This document shows, one piece after another, positions 44,619 through 54,985 of a DNA stretch of 64,000 bases. Source of the stretch: Orobanche coerulescens (Eukaryota; Streptophyta; Magnoliopsida; Lamiales; Orobanchaceae). The position numbers and the translations under genes are program-made. The first letter of the stretch is position 1. Each line of letters opens with the position of its first letter. Under the pieces are notes generated by a model. The model did no database searches. It was not told the origin of the DNA and saw nothing but the letters and a program-made list of their open reading frames with translations. Location: the NCBI GenBank assembly GCA_033398695.1, contig CM065802.1, forward strand, positions 165,783,965-165,847,964. The letters run 5' to 3'.

Positions 44619-46253
44619 TTAGTTCGCTTTTCGCAAACTCCATTTGGTTTCCGCCCCGTTCATCGAACCGTTCATATTTTTGTTAAAATTATGACCATTG
44701 GTCATTAGCGGTTCGACTTTCGGTTCAGTCATCAAATGTTGTTTTCGAAAAGGTTTCGACGTGAATAACTTCCCGAAACACCCGGTTTTTCCATGACTAA
44801 TTGTCCGCTTGGCTTCCGGCTCACTCTCCTCCTTCACAAACGCACTCAAGACTACAGCAGATTTTTCCTCATGCTCGAGGGACGCCACTCGGTCTATATC
44901 CTTCTTAAGACTTGGACCATTTAACACAAAATATGAATTTTCCCACCGACGATGTTTTCGGTGCTTTCCTCTTTCAACAACATCCACACTTTCAATTTGT
45001 GACCCTTTATCAGCACCTCCGGGACATGGGAACGATTTGAATACTTGAAAAGTAACTTGCTCGTCTTGGACCCTCAGAGTTAACTCCCCCTTTTCCACGT
45101 CTATAAGGGTTCGGCCCGTCGCTAGAAATGGTCGTCCCAAGATGATTGGAATATTTTCATCTTCTTCCATGTCGAGTACGATGAAATCGGCCGGAAAGAT
45201 GAACTTATCAACTTTAACTAAAACATCCTCGATCACTCCCCTTGGATACTTTATCGATCGATCTGCCAATTGTAAGGAGACTGTTGTTGGCTTGGCTTCC
45301 CCAATATTCAGATTTTTGAAAATCGATAGAGGCATGAGGTTGATACTCGCACCAAGATCGCATAGTGCCTTATTAAATGAAAGATTCCCCATGGTGCACG
45401 GTATATTGAAGCTTCCCAGATCTTTCAATTTAGGTGGGAGCTTCTTTTGAAGAATTGCACTGCACTCCTCTGTCAAGGCGACCGTTTCAAACTCCTCAAG
45501 CTTTCTCTTCTTCGATAATATCTCCTTCATGAACTTGACATAACTCGGCATCTGTTCCAACGCGTCGGCGAACGGAATGTTTATGTGAAGCTTTTTGAAC
45601 ACATCAAGGAACTTAGAAAATTGTTTGTCCGCCCTTCTTTGCTGTAGTCTCTGCGGAAACGGAACGGGGGGGACACATGTCTTCGAGTTATCCGGCTTCA
45701 AATCCTTCGACTCCTCTGGCTTTAAATTCTTCTCTTCCTCAATTTCTTTCTTCTCTTTACCCCACTTGGGCTGATCCAGCACCTCTTTCCCGCTTCTCAA
45801 GCTGATTGCGTTTAGACTCTCTCTAGGATTTGTCTCTGTTGTACTCGGCAATGCTCCCTCCGGACGAGCTGTCAACACATTAGCGATTTGGCCCAGCTGG
45901 ACCTCCAAGTTCCGAATGGAAGCAGAATGATTTTGTAATGTAGCTTCCGTACGGGTCATAAATTGACTCGTATTTGCCGCCAATTTTGCAAGTGCTTCCT
46001 CGAGAGACACTTTGGGAGCGGAAGGGGGCTGCTGTTGATTTTGGGCGAACGGGGGCTGGTGTGAGTTCTGTCCGTTTCTCCATGAAAAGTTGGGATGATT
46101 GCGCCACCCCGGATTATAAGTGTTGGAGTACGGGTTATTCGGCCGATTCCCATTTCCTACGAATTGAGCCTGCTCCATCTGATTTTGCTCGAACGGATTT
46201 CCAACTTGACATTCCGCTCGGGTGTGATCCGTTACACCAATTGCATGTCTCAA
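44619..46253 (-). CDS. Athila gag C-terminus and aspartic protease
   Basis: A 544-codon open frame on the minus strand with no ATG at its head; it is entered by a frameshift from gag. The first part is nucleocapsid-like: the end of a zinc knuckle (HTRAEC), then NPYSNTYNPGWRNHPNFSW, a hallmark of Athila gag. Then comes a charged linker (KEKKEIEEEKNLK). The protease follows, which cuts the polyprotein: catalytic ALCDLGASINLMPLS at about residue 298 and ILGRPFLATGR about 80 residues later. It ends at TAG/TAA near 44619 without entering RT. The active-site D-L-G-A-S is intact. The fold is retropepsin-like by motif. The stop lies shortly upstream of the pol-end-like phrase, consistent with an internal deletion of pol. 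Confidence 0.9.
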   Translation of the reverse strand: MRHAIGVTDHTRAECQVGNPFEQNQMEQAQFVGNGNRPNNPYSNTYNPGWRNHPNFSWRNGQNSHQPPFAQNQQQPPSAPKVSLEEALAKLAANTSQFMTRTEATLQNHSASIRNLEVQLGQIANVLTARPEGALPSTTETNPRESLNAISLRSGKEVLDQPKWGKEKKEIEEEKNLKPEESKDLKPDNSKTCVPPVPFPQRLQQRRADKQFSKFLDVFKKLHINIPFADALEQMPSYVKFMKEILSKKRKLEEFETVALTEECSAILQKKLPPKLKDLGSFNIPCTMGNLSFNKALCDLGASINLMPLSIFKNLNIGEAKPTTVSLQLADRSIKYPRGVIEDVLVKVDKFIFPADFIVLDMEEDENIPIILGRPFLATGRTLIDVEKGELTLRVQDEQVTFQVFKSFPCPGGADKGSQIESVDVVERGKHRKHRRWENSYFVLNGPSLKKDIDRVASLEHEEKSAVVLSAFVKEESEPEAKRTISHGKTGCFGKLFTSKPFRKQHLMTEPKVEPLMTNGHNFNKNMNGSMNGAETKWSLRKAN

Positions 46254-47166
46254 TGGTAACGGGGGCTGGTGCGTGCGAAAATGCCTGGAGTTGTGTCAAA
46301 GCGGCGACTTGAGTGACAAAGTGGAAATCGGGTCATTGCTTGAAACTTCCATGACTCTCTTGGTGTCAATCTTTCGATGGCCATTGGTATGCGTTTTCGG
46401 CCATATCTTCCAAAAGCACGTGTGCCTCGGCCATAGATTTTCCCATGAAGGTCCCACGGAGGCCGCATCCACGAGTGCGTGTAGAAGCACTCAAACCATT
46501 ACAGAACGTATGAAGCTGAAGCCAATCAGGAATGCCGTGATGAGGGCATCTTCGTAGCAATTCTTTATATCGCTCCCACGCCTCGTGGAGCGATTCCATA
46601 TCGTACTGGGCAAAAGTGGTTATTTCGTTTCTCAACCTCGCCGTCTTAGCAGCTGGGAAAAATTTGGCAAGGAAGGCTTGCGCTAACCTCTCCCATGTTG
46701 TAATCGACCCCGGCGGTAAGGAATTTAACCAGAATTTTGCTTTATCCCTCAAAGAGAAAGGGAAAAGCCTCAATCGGATGGCATCGTCGGTGACACCATT
46801 AGTTTTGAACGTGTCGCATATCTCAAGGAAAGAAGCAATATGGGCATTCGGGTCGTCCTTCGGCAATCCACAGAATGGGCTCGCCTGCACCATCTGAATA
46901 ATGGCGGGCTTGATCTCAAAATTATTAGCTTGGATAGTGGGACGCCGAATTCCCGAAAAATTAGCGTTGACCTGCGGCATGGCATAATCTCGAAGGGCTA
47001 GTTTCGGTTGAACTTGCCGCACTTGGTTATCTCCTCCTCGGACTTCGATATTCTCGGCCATGTTGACCGTCGTCTGCAACTCTCTTTTCTCCTTTTTGTT
47101 CCGTCTTAGCGTGCGCTCGAGCTCGGTATCCAAAGGTAGTAGGCCTTCGTTACCGAGTTTTCTCAT
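46226..47166 (-). pseudogene. Athila gag (capsid) with late stops
   Basis: 266 open codons from the first ATG (47166) to TGA at 46366-46368. Capsid-type blocks: RNKKEKRELQ, MAENIEVRGG, then ASPFCGLPKDDPNAHIASFL, LRLFPFSLRDKAKFWLNSLP and FLAKFFPAAKTARLRNEI, FAQYDMESLHEAWERYKELL, matching the retrotransposon gag family. Gag packages the RNA in particles. A second stop lies at 46333-46335. The zinc knuckle is split: CNWCNGSH is in this frame but the final TRAEC is in the frame of the next ORF, so one base was lost or gained near 46226. Confidence 0.88.
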
Positions 47167-47287
47167 GCACTACACGAAAGGTCCTGAAAGGAAAAAACGA
47201 ATAAACGAAATTAAATACACAAAAAAATAAAAATAAAACGTTCAAATTAAGACTGGAAATACTTTAATCGATATTAGAAAATTTCAA
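47167..47287 (-). other. Element C 5' leader
   Basis: About 120 bp of AT-rich DNA between the primer site and gag. It holds no ORF. Confidence 0.7.
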
Positions 47288-47305
47288 TCCCCGGCAACGG
47301 CGCCA
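47288..47305 (-). promoter_or_regulatory. Element C primer binding site (tRNA-Asp type)
   Basis: Minus strand TGGCGCCGTTGCCGGGGA, six bases after the LTR end. This is the characteristic primer site of Athila/Tat elements and separates C from the iMet-primed gypsy elements around it. Confidence 0.95.
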
Positions 47306-47311
47306 AAAACT

Positions 47312-48627
47312 TGTTGCGATATTTCCTACACGCAAGTGCACGTCATCGTTTACAAGTAATAAAGTGATAAGTAGAGTATCGTTCCCACGAGGATTGAATC
47401 TCTAACTACCGATTTTTTCGTATTCCAATTTTATCTGAACAATCGAATTTGGGTTTTGCGATTAATAACTAAAAGAATTACTAAAAACCTAAGCAGTAGA
47501 AAACAATATCTTGGATAAAAGAAATCAAATGATGAATAAGTCTAGGGTTCTGAATCCACCTTAGTTTATCCGAATTTACTCTCGATTATCCGTAATAAAT
47601 AATTTTCCCAATTTATTGAAGGCGGAGATTGCTAATATATTCTACCGCCTCTCCCGAGGTCAATAGATTTATCTAAAGGCGAATAACGCACTCTATCCCT
47701 AGGTGAATTAATTCGTCAATAGGCGAAAAGCATAAAATCTCCTAAAGGCCACGTAGTTCCTATGAGTATATTCCTATCTCACAGAATAAAACGGTCCTCA
47801 CCAATAGTTCCTCACCAAATCTCCTCTCCCGATTCGAAGTGAATGATTAAATCAATACAACTATTGGCCAGATACTTGCAAGCATTAAACTTAATTGGGA
47901 AAACTCAATAAAAAGGTAATAAATTGGATAATCTCAATCAATTCGTCAAAACAAAGGTTTCATCAAAACCCTAGATTAGGGCTTTAGCCTGACATACTAA
48001 AAATTGAAAATACAGAATAAATAAACGAAAGCATAAAATTCAAACGCAGATGAAGCGCGGATTCCTTCGTTCTTCAGCTTCCGCCTTCTGCCCTTGAATC
48101 CTTCTGCTTCCCTCTTCTTCTCCGTCTCCAAGCTTAAGCTCTCCAAGGTTAAAAATCCCAAGATTCCAAGATGATTTAATTAGGGTCTTAAACCCTATTT
48201 ATAGCTCAGAAATCAGCAAATCACGTCCGTATTAGTCGGTCGAAAATCGGCCAAATGACTCAAAATCCGCGGGCATACACAAACGCCAAGTGTGCCGCGG
48301 CTCACTAAACTCGTGCCGCGGCACATCGCCTTCACCAATGCAGGCGTTAATTAATTCTTACGTGCGGCTCACAGGTTGTGCCGCGGCACAGAGTACAGGT
48401 TACTCTGCCCTTCGGCTGGTGTCTTCCTGTGCCGCGGCTCAGCTTCCTTGTGCCGCGGCTCAGAGTCCAGATTAGCCGTTTTCGCCCGTTTTGCCTCGTT
48501 TTAGCTCTCGGACTTCAATTTCCTGTCAATCATACAAAATTAAGGCATTAAAAGCTCATTTAGACAATTTCACTCACCAAAACACTACAAAATAATGATA
48601 AATAAGCGTATGAAAATACGCCTAACA
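47312..48627 (-). repeat. Element C 5' LTR, 1316 bp
   Basis: Nearly identical to 39475-40805. The TATA box CTATAAATAGGG is at about 48190-48205 (minus strand) and the U3 palindromes are at 48290-48475. Most differences from the 3' LTR, including several short indels, fall within 48240-48380. Confidence 0.95.
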
Positions 48628-48632
48628 GTGAA
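48628..48632. other. Target site duplication of element C, right copy
   Basis: GTGAA directly after the C LTR, identical to 39470-39474. Confidence 0.95.
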
Positions 48633-50017
48633 CCTAGACGGCTTTCTAGCTATGCAAGTCAATGGACTTAACATACGCTAAGGGGGATTTTTAACGTACG
48701 CTAAGGTCCTATATATTACGTACGTAAGACCTGTATGCTAATGTACGTAAGCCAATGCCAGGAACTGGTCAGTGAGCTCTGGCCAGACGTTAACTTACGC
48801 TAATCTTCGAAGCATAGCGTACGCTAAAGTTGTTACGTATGTAATGTGGGGTGTTTAGCTTACGTAACGGATAGAATTCTATTTATAGACCTCAACCCCA
48901 TTTCATTTCTCATCCTCCCTTTGGCCGATTTTTGTGTTCTGGAGATTGTCCAACACCATATACCTCTCATATCATCATCCTAGCTCGATTTTCGATGATC
49001 ATAGACCCCTGTGGATTGGTGTTCAAGCCTACGGTGTAGAGTTTCTTCGAGTTCTTCGTTGTTTGTCACTATATTAAGGTATGTGACCCTTCACCAACTG
49101 GTTTAACATGTTCTTAGTGATGTTTTGGACCTGTTTTAAGTTCACCTAATCAGTTATATTCGTGAGGAGTCTTACATCAGGGTTTTAGAAGATTAAATTC
49201 GGTGGTACTTCGGTTCCTTTTGGTTTTTGAACATGTTGAACAAACCTTATAGTGATCAGATTCTTGAATATAACATCCTGAGATCATGAACCCAATTATA
49301 ACAAGTTTTCGGAGATTATCTAAGTCCTTAGGATTGGTATGATCGAGCATTTCAATGGAGAAAATAATGGATTGAGCTTAAGGTTAATTCCTAGAAGGAG
49401 ATGATAATCAAATAAACCTAGTGAATGAATTCTTACGATTTATCGAGGTTTTCCGATATCTTGCTATTGAAGAACATGATTAGAATCCTTCTAAGATGAA
49501 TGTCATTTCATATTATATTTCGATCGAAGAAATGTGTTTGAACTTGGATAGTATTCTATGAGATTGTTGCCCAGTCAAATAGCGTAGTGTCGGTTCAACC
49601 GAATGAAGTAGGGCAGAATAGTTCCATCTCCATAATAGAGTATAACATGCCTCGTGTTGATTCGTTTGATGATTAGAACGATTATCCGGAACCGTCAGTT
49701 ATACCGGTATTATTGTTCAATGAAGGTTTGGATTTCAGTGAGCTGATCGAGTGAGAATTCTCTGAGCGGATTGAAGCCTATTCGTAGTAGCAGTTCTTAT
49801 CATCATTTATGAGGCAAGTATCATATTTTGAAACTTGTGAATATTGGTATCTTGATCATGTATATGGTTTATTCATGTTGTTGAACATGAGGTTAGTTAT
49901 TTTGAATTTGTCATGATATTCATCGTTGATTTCTTAAATGTTCATGTTGTTGGACATATCGATTTGGCATATGTATATTCATGTTTTGTGTTTGTGTACG
50001 TTGTGAGGATTCGTAGG

Positions 50018-50170
50018 GATCGAGCGATCTATGCTGAGGGCGCTGGATCGGATGTCCACCATGCGTTGGTCCGACAGGATCATCAAGGGGATCTATGCTG
50101 AGGGCGCTGGATCGTTGGACGAGTTTTCCACCATACGTTAGTTCGACGGGATCATCATGGGGATCTATAC
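50018..50170 (+). repeat. Minisatellite in element B 5' LTR
   Basis: About two and a half ~85-bp units marked by GGATCTATGCTGAGGGCGCT, GGATCG and TTGGTCCGAC/TTAGTTCGAC followed by GGGATCATCATGGGG-like sequence. The 3' LTR has the same at 54340-54505. Confidence 0.85.
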
Positions 50171-50319
50171 TGAGGTCACTTTATCGTTGGATTAGCCTTT
50201 GTTATGTTGATGTAATCACGTGTAATCGCATCGTTGGATTCCGGTGGCGGAAGTCCGTTTTATGTAATTTATGATGCATTGTTGTTGCACATCCGATTTA
50301 TTTATTATGATACTTGTAC

Positions 50320-50350
50320 TAGCATCGTTTTGCTAACCCTTTCGGGGGTG
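50320..50350 (+). other. Paired stem-loops in element B 5' LTR
   Basis: TAGCA-TCGTTT-TGCTA is followed at once by ACCC-TTTCG-GGGGT-like bases. In the 3' LTR (54639-54668) the second stem is better: AACCCC-TTTG-GGGGT. Confidence 0.65.
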
Positions 50351-50670
50351 GACATTTGTTTTGATGTTCAGGTAGCCGAGGAGCGGGGAGGAAACCACAG
50401 TACCGACATGACGATGAAGTGGCGCAGTGATGTAAATTGATGTTGTCTTATTTTCCAGTTATTTTTCAGTACTCGAGTACGCATATTTTGTTGGCGTTTG
50501 GAATGCTTGTAATAATGGACTCATTGTTGAACTGGTTTTGAATTATAACCTTAATGGTACTTTGGTATCATTATTATTATTTTCCGTATTTCTCAAATTA
50601 CCCTATAAATTCTTATATAAAGGATTTACGGCGCTGTAATTATTCCGAATATATCGGGGTGTTACAGAAT

Positions 50671-50682
50671 ATGGTAACGGAG
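50671..50682 (+). promoter_or_regulatory. Element B primer binding site
   Basis: TGGTAACGGAGT, five bases after the LTR end, is a degraded iMet primer site. Confidence 0.75.
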
Positions 50683-50972
50683 TTAAGATTCATGGATATC
50701 TTGGCAGTCAGGTTTAGTTGGGTCTATTTACGTTATTTGATTTATGGGTCGTTTGTAACATCACTGCTCAGCCTGCGTCGTCATGTGGACCGTGGTTGTA
50801 GGTCTCCTAATATCTTATACTACCGTCTTATTTAATTTCTATTTTGTGAATATTGACGGACTTTCTTTTAGAAAATTTTGCCCTGGATATTGAGTATTTG
50901 TATTTACAGTATGTTGAGGGGAGGTCGTGGATTTTGAGTATTTGTATTTACAATAATAACACAAATCCTAAC

Positions 50973-52262
50973 ATGTCCGGGGTGCTTCAGCAGGTGGTCG
51001 CTCAGATGACCCGGTTCGCTCAGGTGGTTGACCGCATGCAGACAGCGATGGGCCATCAGCGCAATGAGCATAATCGGGGAGACAAGTGGCTTACAGAGGT
51101 ATTCAAATTGCACCCACCAAAATTTGATGGTTCTGCTGAGATGCCTACTTGGGATCACTGGCTGAAGGAGTTGGAAAAGATATTTTCGGGGATCAACTGT
51201 CTCGATGACCGAAAAGTTCCGATCGCCCAGTATTTTCTGACTAGGGAGGCATTTGACTGTGGGAGGCTGTTCGACCTGAGGATCATAATGCTGACTGGAC
51301 GGAATTCAGAGTAATGATGGAAGCACAGTATTGTCCTCGTCCCGTTAGAGAGGCTAGAGTCCGAGAGTTTTTCTTTCCGCATAGTTCGGAGGCATCTGTG
51401 ACAAACATAATCAAGACTTTTAATCACCAACTGACTTGTGTGCGACACTTGGTCAGGACCGAGGTGGAGAAGATTTTCCATTTCGAGATGCGGATGAAAC
51501 CCGAGATTCAGCAATATATGTCCGGATTTGAATATACTACCTTGCGACAGTATCAGGACAAAGCGCTGGCATATGACATGAAAGAGGCAGCGGTGGAGAA
51601 ATCGACGGAAGCTAAGAAGTAGAAAGTGTCTGGCAACTTCACGGAGAACAAAAGTGATGGGCCCCACAAGGTACAGTCTTCATTTCATTCATCTAGGAGA
51701 CCTCTACATCCTTCCCGACGTGGAAAGAAGTTCCGAACAGCATCAATGGTTTTAGACGCAGCGAAGAAATGTTATAACTGTGGTAAAGCAGGGCATGTTC
51801 GGCATGATTGATACGCACCTTCTGTGACATGTTTCGAGTGTGGACAGGAAGGCCATCGTGCGATTTTTTGCGGAAATATGACTAGATCTATTGGTACTCG
51901 CACTCCTGCACCGGTCCCAAAAGAGGCAAGTGTGAACCAGGCACATCAAAGTGGTTTCTAGCAACAGAATATTGGGAAGAGAGAGGCGTCCAGTGCTGGG
52001 TCCGTTCCTCCGTGCCTTTACAAGATGAGGAGGTCAGACGATCAGAACACTGCTGTTGCATCAGGTACGATTCAGATCCTTTTGCAACCAGTTATTGTCT
52101 TATTCGATTCACGAGTTACACATTTTTTCATATCACTAAACTGTGTTAATCGTTTGAAAATCTCGTGTTTATATGATTGTGAGCCTTATGTTGTGGGATT
52201 ACCGAGCGGAGGGAGAATTGTGGGAACCCTAAAAACTAGAGACATGAATTATATTCGGTCCA
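50973..52262 (+). pseudogene. Element B gag and start of protease
   Basis: The first plausible start is ATG 50973 (MSGVLQQVVAQM). Capsid-type blocks: VFKLHPPKFDGSAEMPTWDHW, PIAQYFLTREAF, then after a frameshift near 51270-51310 FRVMMEAQYCPR, VREFFF, MKPEIQQYMSGFEYTTLRQY and YDMKEAAV. In that second frame stops occur at 51620-51622, 51809-51811 and 51959-51961. Two zinc knuckles follow: CYNCGKAGHVRHD, whose last cysteine is replaced by a stop, and the complete CFECGQEGHRAIFC. The protease begins with VLFDSRVTHFFIS, where the DSGA active-site phrase has become DSRV, so it would be inactive. Coding ends shortly after. Confidence 0.88.
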
Positions 52263-52266
52263 TTGT

Positions 52267-52602
52267 ATGAGAGGTTACATATCAAGGCTAGTTATCATGC
52301 CGATGTGGAACTCGAGGTTGGCCTTACCGCCATCGCTGAGTCACGTTCATAATGTATTCCACGTATCCCAATGGCGGAAATATGTTCCGGATCCCAATCA
52401 TATCATCGATTTTGGCGAGATTGAAGTGACTAATGATGGCTCGTTCGAAGAAAAGCCAATCAAGATACTTGAGAGACGAGTCAAGCAATTGAGGAATAAA
52501 TCGATCTCCTTGGTTAAAGTTCAGTGGTCTCGACATGGAGTCGAAGAAGCAACTTGGGAGACTAAAGATGTTATGAAGTCGAGATACCCGGAATTGTTTT
52601 AG
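52267..52602 (+). pseudogene. Element B integrase C-terminus and chromodomain
   Basis: An open frame of ~111 codons: RLALPPSLSHVHNVFHVSQW, RKYVPDPNHIIDFGEIEV, then a chromodomain-like tail KILERRVKQLRNKS, VKVQWSRHGVEEATWE, MKSRYPELF ending in TAG. The first ~15 codons are not integrase: in another frame they read a short piece that also occurs in the H region (61100-61160). The junction therefore records a large deletion of RT, RNase H and most of integrase. The chromodomain agrees with Tekay-type chromoviruses. Confidence 0.88.
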
Positions 52603-52624
52603 TTTTAAGTTTCGGGCCAAAACT

Positions 52625-52643
52625 TCTTTTTAGAAGGGTAGTA
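52625..52643 (+). other. Element B polypurine tract
   Basis: TTTTTAGAAGGGTAGTA directly before the LTR start. The upstream context GTTTTAAGTTTCGGGCC is shared with element E on its own strand near 2360. Confidence 0.75.
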
Positions 52644-54980
52644 TGTAATGCCCAGATAATTATTGTGTATTTATCTTGTATTCGATCTTGTAAGATTCGA
52701 CTTTGTGATGTTATTAATCGGATTTTGGTTTCCCGTATTCATATCCTTACGTTTTCGATCTCTATCATTTTGCATGCATAGTTCTGCACGTCTTAACGCA
52801 CGCTAGAGGATGATATTAACATACGCTATGACTACAGCATAATGTACGTTATGTGATGATCTTAACGTACGTAAGTTCAGTCAACTCGAGATCCGACAAG
52901 GGTCGGCGTGTGGGCGCCAGGGAAGATTCATGAGATGCTCTGCGTGAACCTGGACGGATTTCCAGCTATGCAAGTCAATGGACATAATGTACGCGAAGGG
53001 GGATTTTTAATGTACGCTAAGGTCCTAGATATTACGTACGTAAGACCTGTATGCTAATGTATGTAAGCCAATGCCAGGAACAGGTTAGTGAGCTCTGGCC
53101 AGACGTTAACGTACGCTAATCTTCGAAGCATAACGTATGCTAAAGTTGTTACGTACGTAATGTGTGGTGTTTAGCATATGCAACGGATAGAATTCTATTT
53201 ATAGACCTCAACTCCATTTCATTTCTCATCCTCCCTTTGGTCGATTTTTGTGTTCTAGAGATTGTCCAACACCATATACCTCTCATATCATCATCCTAGC
53301 TCGATTTTGATGATCATAGACCCTTGTGGATTGGTGTTCAAGCCTACGGTGTTGAGTTTCTTTGAGTTCTTCATTGTTCGTCACTATATTAAGGTATGTG
53401 ATCCTTCACCAACTGGTTTAACATGTTCTTAGTGATGTTTTGGACCTGTTTTAAGTTCACCTAATCAGTTATATTCGTGAGGAGTCTTACATCAGGGTTT
53501 TAGAAGATTAAATTCGGTGGTACTTCGGTTCCTTTTGGTTTTTGAACATGTTGAACAAACCTTATAGTGATCAGATTCTTGAATATAACATCCTGAGATC
53601 ATGAACCCAATTATAACAAGTTTTCGGAGATTATCTAAGTCCTTAGGATTGGTATGATCGAGCATTTCATTGGAGAAATCAATGGATTGAGCTTAAGGTT
53701 AATTCCTAGAAGGAGATGATAATCTAATAAACCTAGTGAATGAATTCTTATGATGATTTGTCGAGGTTTTCCGATATCTTGTTATTGAAGAACATGAATA
53801 GAATCCTTCTAAGATGAATGTCATTTCATATTGTATCTTTCGACCGAAGAAATGTGTTTGAACGTGGATAGTATTCTATGAGATTGTTGCCCGGCCAAAT
53901 AGCGTAGTGTCGGTTCAACCGAATGAAGTAGGGCAGAATATTTCCATCGCCATAATAGAGCATAACAAGCCCCGTGTTGATTCGTTTAATTATTAGAACG
54001 ATTATCCGGAACCGTTAGTTATACTGGTATTATTATTTAATGAAGGTTTGGATTTCGGTGAGCTGATCGAGTGAGAATTCTCCCAGCGGATTGAAGCATA
54101 TTCGTAGTAGCAGTTCTTATCGTCATTTCTGAGGCAAGTATCGTATTTTGAAACTTGTGAATATTGGAATTTTGATCATGTATATGGTTTATTCATGTTG
54201 TTGAACATGAGGTTAGTTCTTTTGAATTTGTCATGATATTCATCATTGATTTCTTAAATGTTCTTGTTGTTGGACATATCGATTTGGCATATGTATATGC
54301 ATGGTTTGTGTTTGTGTACGTTGTGATGATCCGTAGGGATCGAGCGATCTATGCTGAGGTCGCTGGATCGGATGTCCACCATGCGTTGGTCCGACGGGAT
54401 CATCATGGGGATCTATGCTGAGGGCGCTGGATCGTTGGACGAGTTTTCCACCATGCGTTGGTCCGATGGGATCATCATGGGGATCTATACTGAGGGCGCT
54501 GGATCATTGATTACCCTTTGTTATGTTAATGGAATCACGTGGATTCGCATCGTTGGATTCCGGTGGCGGAAGTCCATTTTATGTAATTTGTGATGCATTG
54601 TTGTTGCACATCCGATTAATGTATTATGATACTTGTACTAGCATCGTTTTGCTAACCCCTTTGGGGGTGGAAATTTGTTTTGATGTTCAGGTATCCGAGG
54701 AGCGAGGAGGCAACCACAGTACCGACATGATGATGAAGTGGCGCAGTGATGTAAATTGATGTTGTCTTATTTTCCAGTTATTTTTCAGTACTGGAGTACG
54801 CGTATTTTGTTGGTGTTTGGAATGCTTGTAATAATGGACTCATTGTTGAACTGGTTTATTATAACCTTAATGGTACTCTGGTATTATTATTATTTTCCGT
54901 ATTTCTCAAATTAGCCTTGTAAATTCTTATATAAAGGATTTACAGTGCTGTAATTATTCCGAATATATCGGGGTGTTACA
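52644..54980 (+). repeat. Element B 3' LTR, 2337 bp
   Basis: Intact, starting TGTAATGCCCAG and ending CGGGGTGTTACA. Palindromes at 52793-53175 (for example CTTAACGTACGTAAGT, ATTACGTACGTAAG, GTTACGTACGTAAT), TATA box CTATTTATAG at 53197, donor-like TATTAAG|GTATGTG at 53394, minisatellite 54340-54505, stem-loops 54639-54668, acceptor-like TTGATGTTCAG ending at 54690. It preserves the empty site of element C at about 52940-52950. Confidence 0.93.
52793..53206 (+). promoter_or_regulatory. Element B U3: palindrome cluster and TATA box
   Basis: About nine variants of TTAACGTACGYTAA or TTACGTACGTAA spread over ~380 bp, followed by AATTCTATTTATAGACC. Confidence 0.7.
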
Positions 54981-54985
54981 GCATG
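54981..54985. other. Target site duplication of element B, right copy
   Basis: GCATG, identical to 39164-39168. Confidence 0.9.

Larger units (their letters stand above)
39475..48627 (-). mobile_element. Element C: non-autonomous Athila retrotransposon
   Basis: A complete 9153-bp insertion on the minus strand: 5' LTR 48627-47312, tRNA-Asp-type primer site 47305-47288, gag, protease, a palindrome-rich spacer, the PTTP/envelope-like pseudogene, 3' region, polypurine tract and 3' LTR 40805-39475. Flanks are GTGAA on both sides. There is no reverse transcriptase, RNase H or integrase, so it depends on a partner. After protease the sequence passes directly to the phrase TTAGCGCTTCTCGGGAGGCA, which in related elements I associate with the end of pol, so a pol deletion is likely. 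Confidence 0.95.
49079..50371 (+). other. Putative leader intron in element B 5' LTR
   Basis: 1293 bp from AAG|GTATGTGACC to GATGTTCAG|GTAGCC, starting ~200 bp after the TATA box and ending ~295 bp before the LTR end. The 3' LTR has the same sites (53394-54690). Inferred. Confidence 0.5.
48633..50665 (+). repeat. Element B 5' LTR, second part
   Basis: This continues the LTR interrupted at 39474. Palindromes at 48668-48865 (ATTACGTACGTAAG, TTAACTTACGCTAATC, CATAGCGTACGCTAAAG) precede a TATA box CTATTTATAG (48878). Then come a donor-like TATTAAG|GTATGTG (intron from 49079), a minisatellite 50018-50170, paired stem-loops 50320-50350, an acceptor-like TTTTGATGTTCAG ending at 50371, and the end CGGGGTGTTACA at 50665. 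Confidence 0.92.
39169..54980 (+). mobile_element. Element B: non-autonomous gypsy chromovirus with nested Athila
   Basis: A complete insertion is defined by two LTRs, a 5-bp target site duplication GCATG, a primer site (50671) and a polypurine tract (52625-52643). After removal of the nested element C, the 5' LTR is 2339 bp and the 3' LTR 2337 bp. The 1978-bp internal part codes only for gag, the first part of protease and the integrase C-terminus with chromodomain. RT and most of integrase are deleted. It sits in LTR D1. Confidence 0.92.

Noticed and set aside
54340..54510. Direct repeats with spacers that could suggest a CRISPR array
   Set aside because: The units are contiguous minisatellite repeats in a plant LTR, without constant repeats and unique spacers or cas genes.
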